A DNA stretch of 64,000 nucleotides from Paenibacillus sp. FSL H7-0331 (GTDB lineage Bacteria; Bacillota; Bacilli; Paenibacillales; NBRC-103111), in the NCBI RefSeq assembly GCF_001956045.1, contig NZ_MRTH01000004.1, positions 1 to 64,000 of the forward strand, in the 5' to 3' direction. The notes under the pieces were generated by a model. The model searched no databases, had not been told where the DNA came from, and saw nothing but the letters and a program-made list of their open reading frames with translations. Each line of letters opens with the position of its first letter. Within the stretch, counting starts at the first letter, position 1. Made by a program: the position numbers and the translations under genes. Shown here one piece after another: positions 8,842-17,633 of the stretch.

Positions 8842-9290
8842 CTATAGAGTTACATTTTTGTAGCCGGTAATATATCCCCCTGTGTTGAAATTGTAAAATT
8901 CTTTTACATCATTTTTCTTTACTTCAATGGAACTGGAACCTTCTGGTTCCGAAATTAAGACCTCTGCCAACATCTTATTTTGATTATCGAGAAACCTCAA
9001 TCTTGTGCCTCTAACGGTATTTTGTTCTTTCCCGCCAATCACTTGGATCTTTCGACTTATAACAGTTTTCCCATTTGTATAGGTCAGTTTCAAGTCTCCT
9101 ACACGCACTCTTTCTTCATTGGGGTCCATAAGTGTCAGATCAGAGTGGGTACTGCTATCAACAATTACAGTTTTTTGTGAGGGGTCAAAAACAACTGCAC
9201 TATTCAAATTTTCTGCAATAAACCGTACTGGAACATAAACATGACCATTATAATTAAGTGTTACATACTCATCAGATAGTTGAATGCGCA
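8842..9290 (-). pseudogene. Stalk-domain (copper amine oxidase N-terminal-like) protein, 5' end lost to an IS
   Basis: The minus-strand frame contains YNGHVYVPVRFIAENLNSA and VFDPSQKTVIV, the repeat unit of the copper-amine-oxidase-N/stalk domain found in secreted Paenibacillus proteins. It is followed by a beta-rich tail ending TGYKNVTL. The start of the gene, with its signal peptide, is absent: from about 9285 upward the sequence is transposase on the other strand. The 3' part is undamaged. The domain is structural or cell-surface and gives no enzymatic function. Confidence 0.7.
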
Positions 9291-10195
9291 GGTGCCCCGA
9301 TCTTGCGCTCCCTGTGGGAACGGTTTGACTTCTCCTTACTCTTGGCTCAATCGGGTATGATGAAACGCAGTGGTACACCGTCCTGGTTGATTTGTTTTCT
9401 CTATGTCGTCGGATTGGTTTCCCATTGTTCTTCCGTTGTCCAAATGGCAGATCTGGCGGAGAAAGATGCGTTGTTGAAGGCTATGTTCAAACCTTGGAAG
9501 CTTGCTCAGTACACAATGAGCCGCTTTTTCACTACATCCTTGCTTGGAGAACATTTGGGAAAAAGCGTGTAGAACGTCTACAACAAGATGAGCAAACTCA
9601 GCTTCAAGAAGGGGATGTGGTAAATCTAGACGACACCCACTGCGTTCATCCTTACGCGAAGCAACTCCCTTTTCTTAGCTGGCTCTTCGATCATTCTACT
9701 AAAACGTATGCATGGGCGATGAATCTGGTGGTGATTCAGGCTGTCTTAAAAAGCGGGCTGGAGTATCCCTTGTTTTACTCGGTTTGGCATAAGCCTGCAG
9801 TCAAAGGCAAAGGTCTTTCTAAGCTGGATCTCGCCAAACAAATGCTCTTGATGCTGCGTGAGTCGGTGGATTGCCGATTATGGGTGGCGATGGATCGATG
9901 GTATTTATGTAAGAATTTCTTCTCATTCTTGGAATCCCATCAATTTGATTGGGTCACCAAGGCGAAACGGAATACGGCTTTATTTCGAAAAGTAATTGAA
10001 CCCTGCACGGGAAGAGAACGTTACGTACCCCTTACGACTATCATGCTGATTCGCGAAGTATTTAAACAGCTAACTCATCAGCAAACGTCGGATCTGGTAT
10101 CCATCGCCATTCCAGATATCTATATGAAGCAGGCCTATATCGTAACCAATCGCAAAGGTTTTATTTGCACCTACCTCAGGAAGGACTTGGTCTGA
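9285..10195 (+). pseudogene. IS4-superfamily transposase, frameshifted and truncated
   Basis: Two frames together give most of a DDE transposase. The first reads ILRSLWERFDFSLLLAQSG through MADLAEKDALLKAMF. After a frame change near 9530-9550 the second reads FGKKRVERLQQDEQTQLQEG, then VNLDDTHCVHPYAKQLPF with the first catalytic Asp, and LWVAMDRWYL with the second. The end of the protein, carrying the Y-(2)-R-(3)-E-(6)-K block with the catalytic Glu, is missing: the frame stops at 10195. The element broke the stalk-domain gene on its left and cannot move by itself. Confidence 0.8.
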
Positions 10196-10439
10196 TTATG
10201 ATGCTTAATGTCATAATTTTTGTCGGCTTGCTGTTGATGACGTTTCTGCACTGCTTTTCTACATGGCAAGAGGAGTAGAAGCAACAGGCGATAACCCATT
10301 TGTTATCCCTTCCGGTACCTAGAACTTATATGCTGATGTACAAATATATTGTGATTTTATTGGAGGCACTGCTGATAACGGTGGTTATGACATCGGCCGC
10401 CACATTTTGGGCATGCACGGCCACATGTTCGGAAGCACT
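10196..10439. other. Gap with possible coding relics
   Basis: A short plus-strand stretch near 10270-10320 reads ARGVEATGDNPFVIPSGT before a stop, with protein-like composition, possibly from a pyridoxal-enzyme gene; this is weak. No terminal inverted repeat of the preceding transposase could be identified. Confidence 0.3.
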
Positions 10440-10553
10440 GCTTGTTTGATCTGCTTTCTTGGAATCCTTGACACCGAACTCTTGGTCAATCTGCCCCGTT
10501 TTGTACAACTGCTGCAATTTGCCAAGTGCAGCTTTCATTTCCGGCTGAATAAA
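10440..10553 (-). pseudogene. Solute-binding lipoprotein fragment (LplA-like)
   Basis: The minus frame reads IQPEMKAALGKLQQLYKTGQ, then IDQEFGVKDSKKA, the conserved central segment of LplA-type sugar-binding lipoproteins (compare PEMK.AL.KLQ.LYK.G.ID.EFGVKD). Both ends are missing. It abuts the start of the IS630 copy at 10557, whose insertion or a later deletion probably cut it. Confidence 0.7.
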
Positions 10554-10556
10554 GCC

Positions 10557-11043
10557 ATGAAAGAAACCAACGACAAACGCCTGTATGAACGTTATCTGGC
10601 CGTGCGTCTGCACCTGGAAGGACACAGCTTTGCTTAAATTAGCGGTCTTTTGGGTCTGGTCCGCCAAACCATCAGCCTCTATTGGCAGGGCTATCAAGAA
10701 AAGGGTTTGGAAGGTCTACTCATGAAGCATTCGCCTGGAAAGCCGCCTAGATTGAACGAAGAACAGCTCGGACAACTGGCTGAATTATTGATCAACAAGC
10801 AGCCCGCAGATGTAGGCTTTGAAGCACGCTACAATTGGACACTGTCGCTGATTGCTTCTTGGATTGAGCGTGAGTTTAACATTATCTATAGCGTTCGTGG
10901 CGTTAGCAAAGTTCTGAAGCGGTCGGGTTTCAGCTTCACCAAGGCAACCTATACCCTTGCTAAGGCAGATTTGAAGGCCCAAACCGCCTTTCGAGACGTG
11001 ACGTTTCCCGAGTTGAAGCGCAAACTTGGGGAGAGTGCCATTG
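10557..11043 (+). pseudogene. IS630-family transposase, 5' half, copy A
   Basis: From ATG 10557 the frame gives RLYERYLAVRLHLEGHS, an in-frame TAA at 10635, then the helix-turn-helix (GLVRQTISLYWQGYQEKGL) and winged-helix part to TFPELKRKLG near 11030. The stop codon and the missing DDE domain make it inactive. Sequence beyond about 11040 belongs to copy B, which is read from the other strand, so the two copies meet tail to tail. Confidence 0.8.
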
Positions 11044-11601
11044 ATAATCACAGATCATAGACTCATCTTCGAAGAGCAAATGAGCGATTTCCTCGTCCAT
11101 TAATCTTTTTCAAAGTAGGGAAAGTCACTTCTGTGAATACTTGTTGCTTGGCTTCGTCCGCCGCAGCTAGTGTATAGGTGGGTTTGGTGTAGCTGAGCCC
11201 AAGCCGATGCGCCTTTTTTGAAATGCCACGCAGCGAGTAGGTATGACCGAATTCCCGTTTGATATATTCGCCAGTGAGATACAGGGTCCAACTATATTTG
11301 GTACAAAAACCTACCTCGTGAGGAACGGAAGAGACAATGGTCTGTTTAAGTTGTTCTTGTTGTTCCTTCGTTAGTCGCTCCGGGGCTCCCGTTGAGTAGT
11401 TCATTTGCAATCCGGCTATACCAGCTTCGCGATACGCACGCAAATATTTAAAGACCGTTCGTTCCGTTCTACCGATGATCTCTGAAATCTCCAGAGTATT
11501 CTTAATTACAGATAAATGGCTTGGTACCGCTCGAACATGCGCCGATCTTTCTCTTTTTTCATCAAGGCTTCAACTTGAATAAATGCTTGTGTCGTTTCCA
11601 T
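11044..11601 (-). pseudogene. IS630-family transposase, 5' part, copy B
   Basis: From ATG 11599-11601 the minus strand encodes KKEKDRRMFERYQAIYL, then a stop and frame change near 11510, then EISEIIGRTERTVFKYLRAY and on to TEVTFPTLKKI. At the AAAAAG run near 11105 a -1 shift opens a second frame reading DEEIAHLLFEDESMICDYQ, the start of the DDE domain (FEDES). This resembles the two-frame organisation of IS630 elements. The rest of the catalytic domain is lost at the junction with copy A. Confidence 0.8.
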
Positions 11602-11714
11602 GGTTTCACCGTCGCATTCAGGTTGTAATTCTTATTTCGACGATGTGGAAATGAATTCCTTTAGTTCAATTTATATAAAAACATTTTATACTTTTAAATT
11701 TCCGACATCGGTCG

Positions 11715-12253
11715 AGACCCATCTTACATCGCTTCGTGTTCATATCGTCAAAAAGTTTGACAACACTGGCGAGGATCTAGAGGATCTGATCTCAATCGGC
11801 ACGATTGGATTGATCAAGGCGATCGAATCATTTTCCCCAGACAAAGGCACCAAACTGGCCACCTTTGCTGCCCGATGCATCGAGAACGAAATACTTATGC
11901 ATTTAAGATCACTTAAGAAAACACGCAAGGATGTATCCCTGCATGACCCTATTGGAACAGATAAGGAAGGGAACGAGATTACGTTAATCGATATTCTCGG
12001 TTCCGAAGCGGATGATGTGGCTGATCTGGTCCAGCTGAAGATTGAAAAGTCGAAGATCTATAGGAATCTGGATATTTTAGAGGAGCGGGAACGTGAGGTC
12101 GTTGTGGGCCGTTTTGGGCTGGAAGCCGGCGGTGAGGAGCGGACGCAGCGAGAGATCGCCAAATCGTTAGGGATATCGCGTTCGTATGTATCGCGGATTG
12201 AGAAGCGGGCGTTGATGAAGCTGTACCATGAGTTTTATAAGGTGAAACGGTAG
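11715..12253 (+). pseudogene. sigK: RNA polymerase sigma-K, 5'-truncated
   Basis: The frame matches mother-cell sporulation factor sigma-K from region 2.1 onward: [40 protein letters not shown] (2.3/2.4), [20 protein letters not shown], and region 4 ([20 protein letters not shown]). The pro-sequence, region 1.2 and the beginning of 2.1 (about 60 residues) are absent. Upstream codons from 11600 do not look like sigma-K, and the IS630 copy starts at 11601. The remaining 3' part is in frame with no stops. The truncated product would lack the processed N-terminus and part of core binding, so a complete sigK elsewhere is likely. Confidence 0.8.
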
Positions 12254-12699
12254 TTGTGAAATATTTAAGCTTGAACGAGTCTGCCTTGACGGCAGGCTCT
12301 CATCTATATGTGAATGGACGTATTTGTCATGGACTAGCTACTCTAAGTTGTTGAAAATGTTTCATGATAATAGTGAGAGTGTCGTCTACAACTGGGGAGC
12401 GGATGGGAGTACTTTTCGCGGGTAGCGATGATGTCAGGGATTCAATCCTGATAAGGCACATGTAAAAAATGTAAATATTTGTTATTAAATATAATTATTT
12501 GTATAGAACACAGCATTGAAATCTATCGCTCCGATTTGTTAATCCGAAGGCCATACCCTTCCGCTCCACGGAGTATCGATCCGGAAATCAGAATAATATA
12601 ATCATCCACGAAACGCAGTTTAACCTCGTGTCCGGCTTGCTCCGTCCCGTGTTGAACGCTGCGGCAAGCGTAGCGGAAATCTTGTTAATTCACATTAGT
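12254..12699. other. Gap with a possible ORF fragment
   Basis: Behind sigK a GAGTCTGCC/GGCAGGCTC hairpin at 12277-12300 lacks a T-run. On the minus strand, 12633 to 12523, a frame reads HEVKLRFVDDYIILISGS before a stop and has no start; I cannot assign it. Nothing else is supported. Confidence 0.35.
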
Positions 12700-13554
12700 T
12701 CAAGTCAATGAGGTATAAATATTTTCAGTATACTTAGTAATGGCTTCATCGTAATCTGGATACTTATATTCGAGACTTTCTGCCACAGCCTTTGAGTATT
12801 TTCTAAATAACTCATAACTAGTTAATAAAGACTGCCACATTTCCTGATACCCATTCTCAGAATAGGTTGATAGTAATGATTCCCAATCTTCATTTGGAAG
12901 GTAACGATTTATAAATTTATAGTTTTTCCCCACACTAAAGGTATATCCCTGCTCTGATCCAATTTGCCAAGCCATCATTCTCAATAAATTAGGTCTTGCA
13001 ATCTCGTTTAAATGGTCAATAGCAAAAAGTATTTCTTTTCTCGCTAATCCTTTTACTACGTAAGTTGAAACCATCCAGAACTCATTGCAGCAATCATCAA
13101 ATTCTCTTGCATTTGGCTTTTTAATCCAATATTGACGATCATCAGCGATCACTTCATTTTTGATTAGAGTATCCTTATCAAGCAAGACCTCAACTAAACC
13201 ATCGCTCTTGGTAAAATAATCCTCCACCTCGTTAATTGGAATAAGTGTTAGGTCTACTTTATTACCATCCTCAAAAAGAATTAAATATGAAAACCAATTA
13301 CCTAATTCTGACGGAAAAAGCTCCATATCCTCGGGTTTTTGCATCATAACACGATCCCCCCAAATTTTAAGCCATTGATCATTTTCCTTGAAAGAATCAA
13401 CATCTGTTACAAAGTAAGAAATGTCATAATCTTGGAATGTATCAGGGGGAATATTTTTGTTTGTACGTGACCCTTCCAAAGTTACCAATCGGATTCTATC
13501 ATCATTCATAGCAAAATCTACAAGGATATTCATCATTTCTTGTTCACTTCTCAA
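12700..13554 (-). CDS. aadK: Aminoglycoside 6-adenylyltransferase (AadK-like)
   Basis: An ANT(6)-type enzyme that transfers AMP from ATP to streptomycin and so confers resistance in the cytoplasm. The nucleotidyltransferase signature is TLEGSRTNKNIPPDTFQDYD (GS plus DxD), followed by FVTDVDSFKENDQWL, DLTLIP and WMVSTYVVKGLARKE, as in B. subtilis AadK. I start at TTG 13554: CGGAGG lies 9 bases before it, the protein then begins MRSEQEMM like AadK, and the length is exactly 284 residues as in AadK. It stands alone among relics but looks intact. Lower GC than some neighbours is typical of this gene family. Confidence 0.9.
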   Translation of the reverse strand: MRSEQEMMNILVDFAMNDDRIRLVTLEGSRTNKNIPPDTFQDYDISYFVTDVDSFKENDQWLKIWGDRVMMQKPEDMELFPSELGNWFSYLILFEDGNKVDLTLIPINEVEDYFTKSDGLVEVLLDKDTLIKNEVIADDRQYWIKKPNAREFDDCCNEFWMVSTYVVKGLARKEILFAIDHLNEIARPNLLRMMAWQIGSEQGYTFSVGKNYKFINRYLPNEDWESLLSTYSENGYQEMWQSLLTSYELFRKYSKAVAESLEYKYPDYDEAITKYTENIYTSLT

Positions 13555-13669
13555 TACAGTAGTCCTCCGTTCCAACCATTTTCTTTTGTACCATTAGAAT
13601 TAGAGCTTCAATATTGCCGCATTACTTTGACGAAGACTGACATTAGTCACATTTATCGTGAAAAGACAT

Positions 13670-13740
13670 GAAGTAACGAGCAGGTGTACCCTTATACGAT
13701 CAACGATGAGAACTTGATGGCCAAAGCCATTAATTATGCC
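13670..13740 (+). pseudogene. Glycerophosphodiester phosphodiesterase C-terminal scrap
   Basis: A few codons read YPYTINDENLMAKAINY, like the end of GdpD barrels (V.PWTVNDE..M..L...GVDG). The normal ending DGIITD is not found. It precedes an N-terminal gdpD fragment, so it may be from another or a rearranged copy. Confidence 0.45.
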
Positions 13741-13849
13741 CTTTCACAAACACAGCTCTTGTAGACAGATTATAACTTCAGATGGTTCGATTGTGGTGAT
13801 ATTGTATGGAAGACTGTATAATTTTGTTTTCATGCATAGGAGGTGCACT

Positions 13850-14132
13850 TTAGTTACAATTATACCAGGTTTGGGACATCGTGGAGATCCGGGGGAAGTT
13901 TCCCGAGAATACGCTGGCATCTTTTCGTGCAGCGATCGAACGCTCTTTCAGCTATCTTGAACTGGATGTTAACGTGACCAAGGATGGAATTCCTGTTGTC
14001 ATTCATGATCCTACTATTAATCGCACGACTAACGGTACTGGCAAGGTGTATGATTACACTTGGGAGGAGCTTCAGCAATTCGATGCGGGCTTTTCGGGCG
14101 AGATTTCCGAATGTGCTTGTATGCACGAATGA
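13850..14132 (+). pseudogene. Glycerophosphodiester phosphodiesterase N-terminal fragment
   Basis: An AGGAGG site precedes LVTIIPGLGHRGDPG. After a one-base frame change in the GGGGG run near 13890 the sequence continues KFPENTLASFRAAIERSFSY, then ELDVNVTKDGIPVVIHDPT and RTTNGTGKV. HRG, ENT and ELDV..T.D are the metal and catalytic blocks of GdpD. The frame ends after LQQFDAG at an abrupt junction, so two thirds of the barrel is gone. Confidence 0.75.
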
Positions 14133-14264
14133 GCTGGAGCGATGGAGTCGGTGTGTGCGTGATAGCTCGGATTCATTTGAATGAGTGGGTTTGATGTCGG
14201 GAAGAGGACATACTTACATGGCAGCTATGCCGTTGCATAACTTGCTTTTTACGGAGGAATGAAG

Positions 14265-15329
14265 ATGTCTTTTATAAATGGAATAGAATTATGTCGTCGA
14301 TTTCATACGGAAGTCGTTGAGCCTGTCATGACGGACTCCTACCCTTTTTTGTCCTATTCATCGGCTCTATTGGGTCCCGGCAGTGAAGTGCTGGGCTATG
14401 ATACAGAAATGTCAACGGATCACGATTGGGGACCCCGGGTATATCTTTTTCTTAACGAACAAGATATCGGGTATTCCCATCAAATACAAGTCTCTCTACA
14501 GGAACGAGCTCCGGGGCGGTTTTATGGCTTCTCGGTTGATGTACGAATGACTGTAATTACGACGGTGCCAAGGTTCATTGAAAGCTACTTGGCTGTTAAC
14601 CAAGATGGACCAATAGAGTCAGTGGATTGGCTCACGTTTCCTTCGCAGTCGCTTCTTGAGATAATTAGGGGAGCAGTTTACAGGGACGATCATCGACTAC
14701 TATACAAGTTACGAAATCAACTCGATTATTACCCTCAAGATGTCTGGTTATACCTAATGGCATCAAGTTGGCAACGCATCGGTCAAGAAGAACATCTAAT
14801 GCTTCGATCAGGCTTTATAGGCGACGAACTTGGCTCAGCTATTATTGCTTCACGCCTTGTCCGTGATATCATAAACCTTTGTTTTCTAATGGAGCGTCAA
14901 TATGCCCCCTATCCGAAATGGTTTGGTACGGCATTCAAGCATTTGAAATGTAGTGATCAATTAATGCCTTATCTTTGGACTGCGCAAACGGCAACTACAT
15001 GGAGAGAACGTGAGCATGCATTTAATAATGCTTACAAGCATTTATCAAATATGCACAACGGACTTAAAGTCACAGAAAAGATTCCTAATGACGTTTCATG
15101 CTTTTATGATCGCCCCTTCAAAGTGATGAATGGTGAAGTCGTTGCTAGACTTATTGCGAATCAAATTGTCGATGCTGATATTAAGCTGTTAGCAGATAAA
15201 CGCTTGATCGGTAACATAGATCAGATTACAGACAACACTGATTTTAGAAAAATAAATAGGTGGTCTGATGGAGAAGGACAATATGCAAGAACGGCTTTGA
15301 AAAAACTGATTATTCACAATGACAAATAG
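14265..15329 (+). CDS. DUF4037-type protein (nucleotidyltransferase-like)
   Basis: A 354-residue cytoplasmic protein. Near residues 38-60 it has ALLGPGSEVLGYDTEMSTDH and DWGPR, a G-S...D-x-[DE]-like pattern recalling polymerase-beta-type nucleotidyltransferases, followed by a helical domain. I recall this arrangement from the DUF4037 family, whose function is not established. ATG 14265 is chosen because GGAGG lies 7 bases before it; the ATG at 14259 overlaps the ribosome site. A terminator follows immediately. Antibiotic modification or tRNA/nucleotide transfer are possible but unsupported. Confidence 0.75.
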   Translation: MSFINGIELCRRFHTEVVEPVMTDSYPFLSYSSALLGPGSEVLGYDTEMSTDHDWGPRVYLFLNEQDIGYSHQIQVSLQERAPGRFYGFSVDVRMTVITTVPRFIESYLAVNQDGPIESVDWLTFPSQSLLEIIRGAVYRDDHRLLYKLRNQLDYYPQDVWLYLMASSWQRIGQEEHLMLRSGFIGDELGSAIIASRLVRDIINLCFLMERQYAPYPKWFGTAFKHLKCSDQLMPYLWTAQTATTWREREHAFNNAYKHLSNMHNGLKVTEKIPNDVSCFYDRPFKVMNGEVVARLIANQIVDADIKLLADKRLIGNIDQITDNTDFRKINRWSDGEGQYARTALKKLIIHNDK

Positions 15330-15340
15330 TCAAACGGGAT

Positions 15341-15367
15341 TAGCACCTTCCCTACGAGGTGCTTTTC
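15341..15367 (+). terminator. Terminator of the DUF4037 gene
   Basis: AGCACCT and AGGTGCT pair around an 8-base loop, followed by TTTTCT, starting 12 bases after the stop. Confidence 0.8.
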
Positions 15368-15432
15368 TCATTTCTTGTCATTGGCAAGTAGCATTGGGTT
15401 ATGTATGTCACAGGAACGCACTAAATATACAG

Positions 15433-15666
15433 ATGTTGTTTGATAAGCCGATTGAAGATGTGTGGCTAAATGGGTACTATATTAGCCCCAAAGAAGAGGG
15501 ACCTACTCATACATTTTACCGATGCGGGGACGTATTGGTCATGGAGCGTTATGGTGACTTTTGGTTAGGATCTAACTGTGATTTGTCTGCTGCCTTAAAT
15601 GAGGATGCCCTGTCTTCAATCAAACTGAGAAAGATTAAATCTGTCACGAATGTCGTAAGTCCTTGA
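15433..15666 (+). CDS. Small hypothetical protein
   Basis: A 77-residue frame from ATG 15433 (MLFDKPIEDVWLNGYYISPK) to TGA. It has protein-like composition (TFYRCGDVLVMERYGDFWLG) and is followed by a terminator, but no ribosome site is visible before this or any earlier in-frame start. The longer frame begins inside the preceding terminator and is unlikely. It could be a real small protein or a truncated relic. No family recognised. Confidence 0.4.
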   Translation: MLFDKPIEDVWLNGYYISPKEEGPTHTFYRCGDVLVMERYGDFWLGSNCDLSAALNEDALSSIKLRKIKSVTNVVSP

Positions 15667-15708
15667 AGTTGAGGTCATAACATTTTATTACTTTAATTTA
15701 TTGAAGAT

Positions 15709-15744
15709 GGAGCAGTATGCCGTGGCAATTGCTCCTTGTTTTTA
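15709..15744 (+). terminator. Terminator behind the small hypothetical gene
   Basis: GGAGCA...TGCC pairs with GGCA...TGCTCC with a small internal mismatch, followed by TTGTTTTTA. Confidence 0.7.
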
Positions 15745-15893
15745 TTAAGCTCAAGGTGAATTTAAGGCAGTGTTTAAGCAACAATTTAGTTGATTATCTA
15801 CTTTTATTCACATATACTTAGGTTACCTATTTAATTAGTAATCAAATTATTAGATAAACTATGTATCTTGAAAACGAAAGGAGTTTATTCATT

Positions 15894-16919
15894 ATGCGCA
15901 TGCGTGGATTGACCTATGACACGGGATTTCTAAGTGAAGGAACCAGCACACACCCCATCTTCGATGCGGCGAGAATGTACAGGGAGATGGAAATTATACG
16001 GCGCGACCTGCATTGCACTGCCGTAAGAGTGACAGGCGGCGAGCCCGATCGTCTGGAGATCGCTGCACAAGCGGCAGCAGCAGCAGGCCTTGAGGTATGG
16101 TTCTCACCGTTCACAAACGATCTTGACCAAGAAGAGTTGCTTGCCTTGCTCGCGGACTGTGCCGAACGCGCCGAACGCCTCCGGGTTACAGGAGCTGAGG
16201 TTGTCATGGTAACGGGTGCAGAACTCATGCTCTTTACCCGCGGCTTCTTGCCCGGCGAGACTTTGTCGGAGCGCATTGCGGCTCTGTCCGAACCGACGGT
16301 TAGCCGTACTGCGTTCGCGAAACTACCGACTCCTCTCAACGACTTCCTAGCACGTGCTGTAGACGTAGTCCGAGCCCAGTTCGGGGGTCGTGTCACGTAC
16401 GCGGCCCTGCCTATCGAACCTGTGAACTGGGAGCCTTTCGACTTCATCGCTGTCGACGCCTACAACTCTACTGAGGTTGCTCATCTCTATGCTGATTCAA
16501 TCAAAAAGCTGGCCTCCAGTTCAAATAAGCCTTTGGTGATCTCCGAGTTCGGATGTAAGACCTTCAAGGGTGCACACGATCTGGGCGCACGCGGCATGTT
16601 CATCGTCGAGTGGGACGGTGCGCGTGCCGTTCGTCTGACAGGCAGCTACGAGCGTGATGAGTCCGAACAGAGCCAATACTTCAACGATAGCGTCAACATT
16701 TTCGAAGAAGCTGGAGTCGACACAGCATTCTGGTGTACCTTTGCTTGCCACAACCTGCCGTACGACGAAGACCCCAATCACGATTTTGATCGAGCGTCTT
16801 ATGGGATCGTGCGGGTTCTGCAAGAAAGCCAGGGAGCGACATACGCCGACATGCCTTGGGAGCCCAAGGAAGTATTTTACACCATCGCAACGCGATATGC
16901 AGCCGTAATGGAGTCTTAG
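15894..16919 (+). CDS. TIM-barrel protein, GH-A-like ('abortive infection protein' family)
   Basis: A 341-residue cytoplasmic protein. It starts MRMRGLTYDTGF with AAAGGAG 11 bases upstream; the longer frame from 15861 is less likely. Sequence alternates like a beta/alpha barrel: AVRVTGGEPDRLEIAA, GLEVWFSPF, EVVMVTGAEL, FIAVDAYNS, and PLVISEFGCKTFKGA. The Glu in VISEFG is where clan GH-A hydrolases carry the nucleophile, and the Glu of TGAEL is a candidate acid/base. I recall actinobacterial proteins of this type annotated as abortive infection protein; evidence for that role is unknown to me. GC and codon use (GCC, CGC, GAG) are much higher than in neighbours, suggesting transfer from a GC-rich donor. 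A MarR regulator follows. Confidence 0.8.
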   Translation: MRMRGLTYDTGFLSEGTSTHPIFDAARMYREMEIIRRDLHCTAVRVTGGEPDRLEIAAQAAAAAGLEVWFSPFTNDLDQEELLALLADCAERAERLRVTGAEVVMVTGAELMLFTRGFLPGETLSERIAALSEPTVSRTAFAKLPTPLNDFLARAVDVVRAQFGGRVTYAALPIEPVNWEPFDFIAVDAYNSTEVAHLYADSIKKLASSSNKPLVISEFGCKTFKGAHDLGARGMFIVEWDGARAVRLTGSYERDESEQSQYFNDSVNIFEEAGVDTAFWCTFACHNLPYDEDPNHDFDRASYGIVRVLQESQGATYADMPWEPKEVFYTIATRYAAVMES

Positions 16920-17000
16920 AACAATCTATCGTCATTGCATCTGAACCGATCTACTAAGCTATGTAGTTTCCAATGTATTCGTATTCGAGGAGTGAATGGA

Positions 17001-17486
17001 TTGTCTAAAGAGCAGAAGGAAATCGCAAAGCAGTTAATGGAATCGTACTTCCAATCGCAGGTTGGTGGAAATATGATGCAGAATCGCACGGTATACAATC
17101 AAAAGCCAGGCGAGATCATGGTTCTCTATTTCATCAGTATGAATGTCAAGGATGACAGTCCGGGATTGATGGTTTCGGAAATAAGCGGAAAACTGAATGT
17201 CACTTCGCCAACGGTATCGCAGCATATCAACAGTCTGGAAGCACAGGAACTTGTCGAGCGTCATGCCGATCCTGCCGATCGGCGAGTTGTCAGAATCCAG
17301 CTTTCAGATAAAGGTAAAAAGCATATACAACGTATTAATGAGGCCCGCCTCAATATGTTCGTTGGTCTCGTTAAGCATCTAGGTGAGGAAGAAAGCCTGC
17401 TCTTTGCCGAGATGATGAGAAATGCTTCGGATTATATGCTCAAACAACAGGAAATTTATATCCGGAATATGATGAGTAATGAGTAA
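17001..17486 (+). CDS. MarR-family transcriptional regulator
   Basis: A 161-residue winged-helix regulator. The DNA-binding part reads LMVSEISGKLNVTSPTVSQH, then INSLEAQELVERHADPADRR, the standard recognition helix and wing (DPxDRR). A TTG start at 17001 is preferred since GAGGAG lies 8 bases ahead; the upstream ATG 16935 has no site. It probably dimerises through the terminal helices and answers to small ligands. It lies 81 bases behind the barrel protein in the same direction and may control it or the esterase at 17634. Confidence 0.88.
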   Translation: MSKEQKEIAKQLMESYFQSQVGGNMMQNRTVYNQKPGEIMVLYFISMNVKDDSPGLMVSEISGKLNVTSPTVSQHINSLEAQELVERHADPADRRVVRIQLSDKGKKHIQRINEARLNMFVGLVKHLGEEESLLFAEMMRNASDYMLKQQEIYIRNMMSNE

Positions 17487-17633
17487 GCCACTAACTCTGT
17501 TTTAGGAAGTCTTAGGTTAAGATAGGGCAAAGCAGCCATTAAGGAAATGCATTGCAAATTTGAAGGTATTTTTCTAACGATCTCGAATTGTTCGAAGTAT
17601 GAATTCGATTACAAATCGTAGGAGGGATATTTG

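Noticed and set aside
10557..11043. Possible stop-codon readthrough in the first IS630 copy
   Set aside because: The catalytic domain is also missing, so ordinary decay explains the internal TAA.
11600..12253. skin-like programmed split of sigK
   Set aside because: The break lies at a different point from the B. subtilis skin junction, and no site-specific recombinase or 5' half is in the window. Kept only as a question for genome search.
12523..12633. FVDDYIIL stretch suggesting a reverse transcriptase
   Set aside because: Too short, with no other reverse-transcriptase motifs around it.
15914..16447. 177-codon antisense frame over the barrel protein gene
   Set aside because: Long antisense frames are expected opposite GC-rich coding sequence; it has biased Arg/Ser/Ala composition and no ribosome site.
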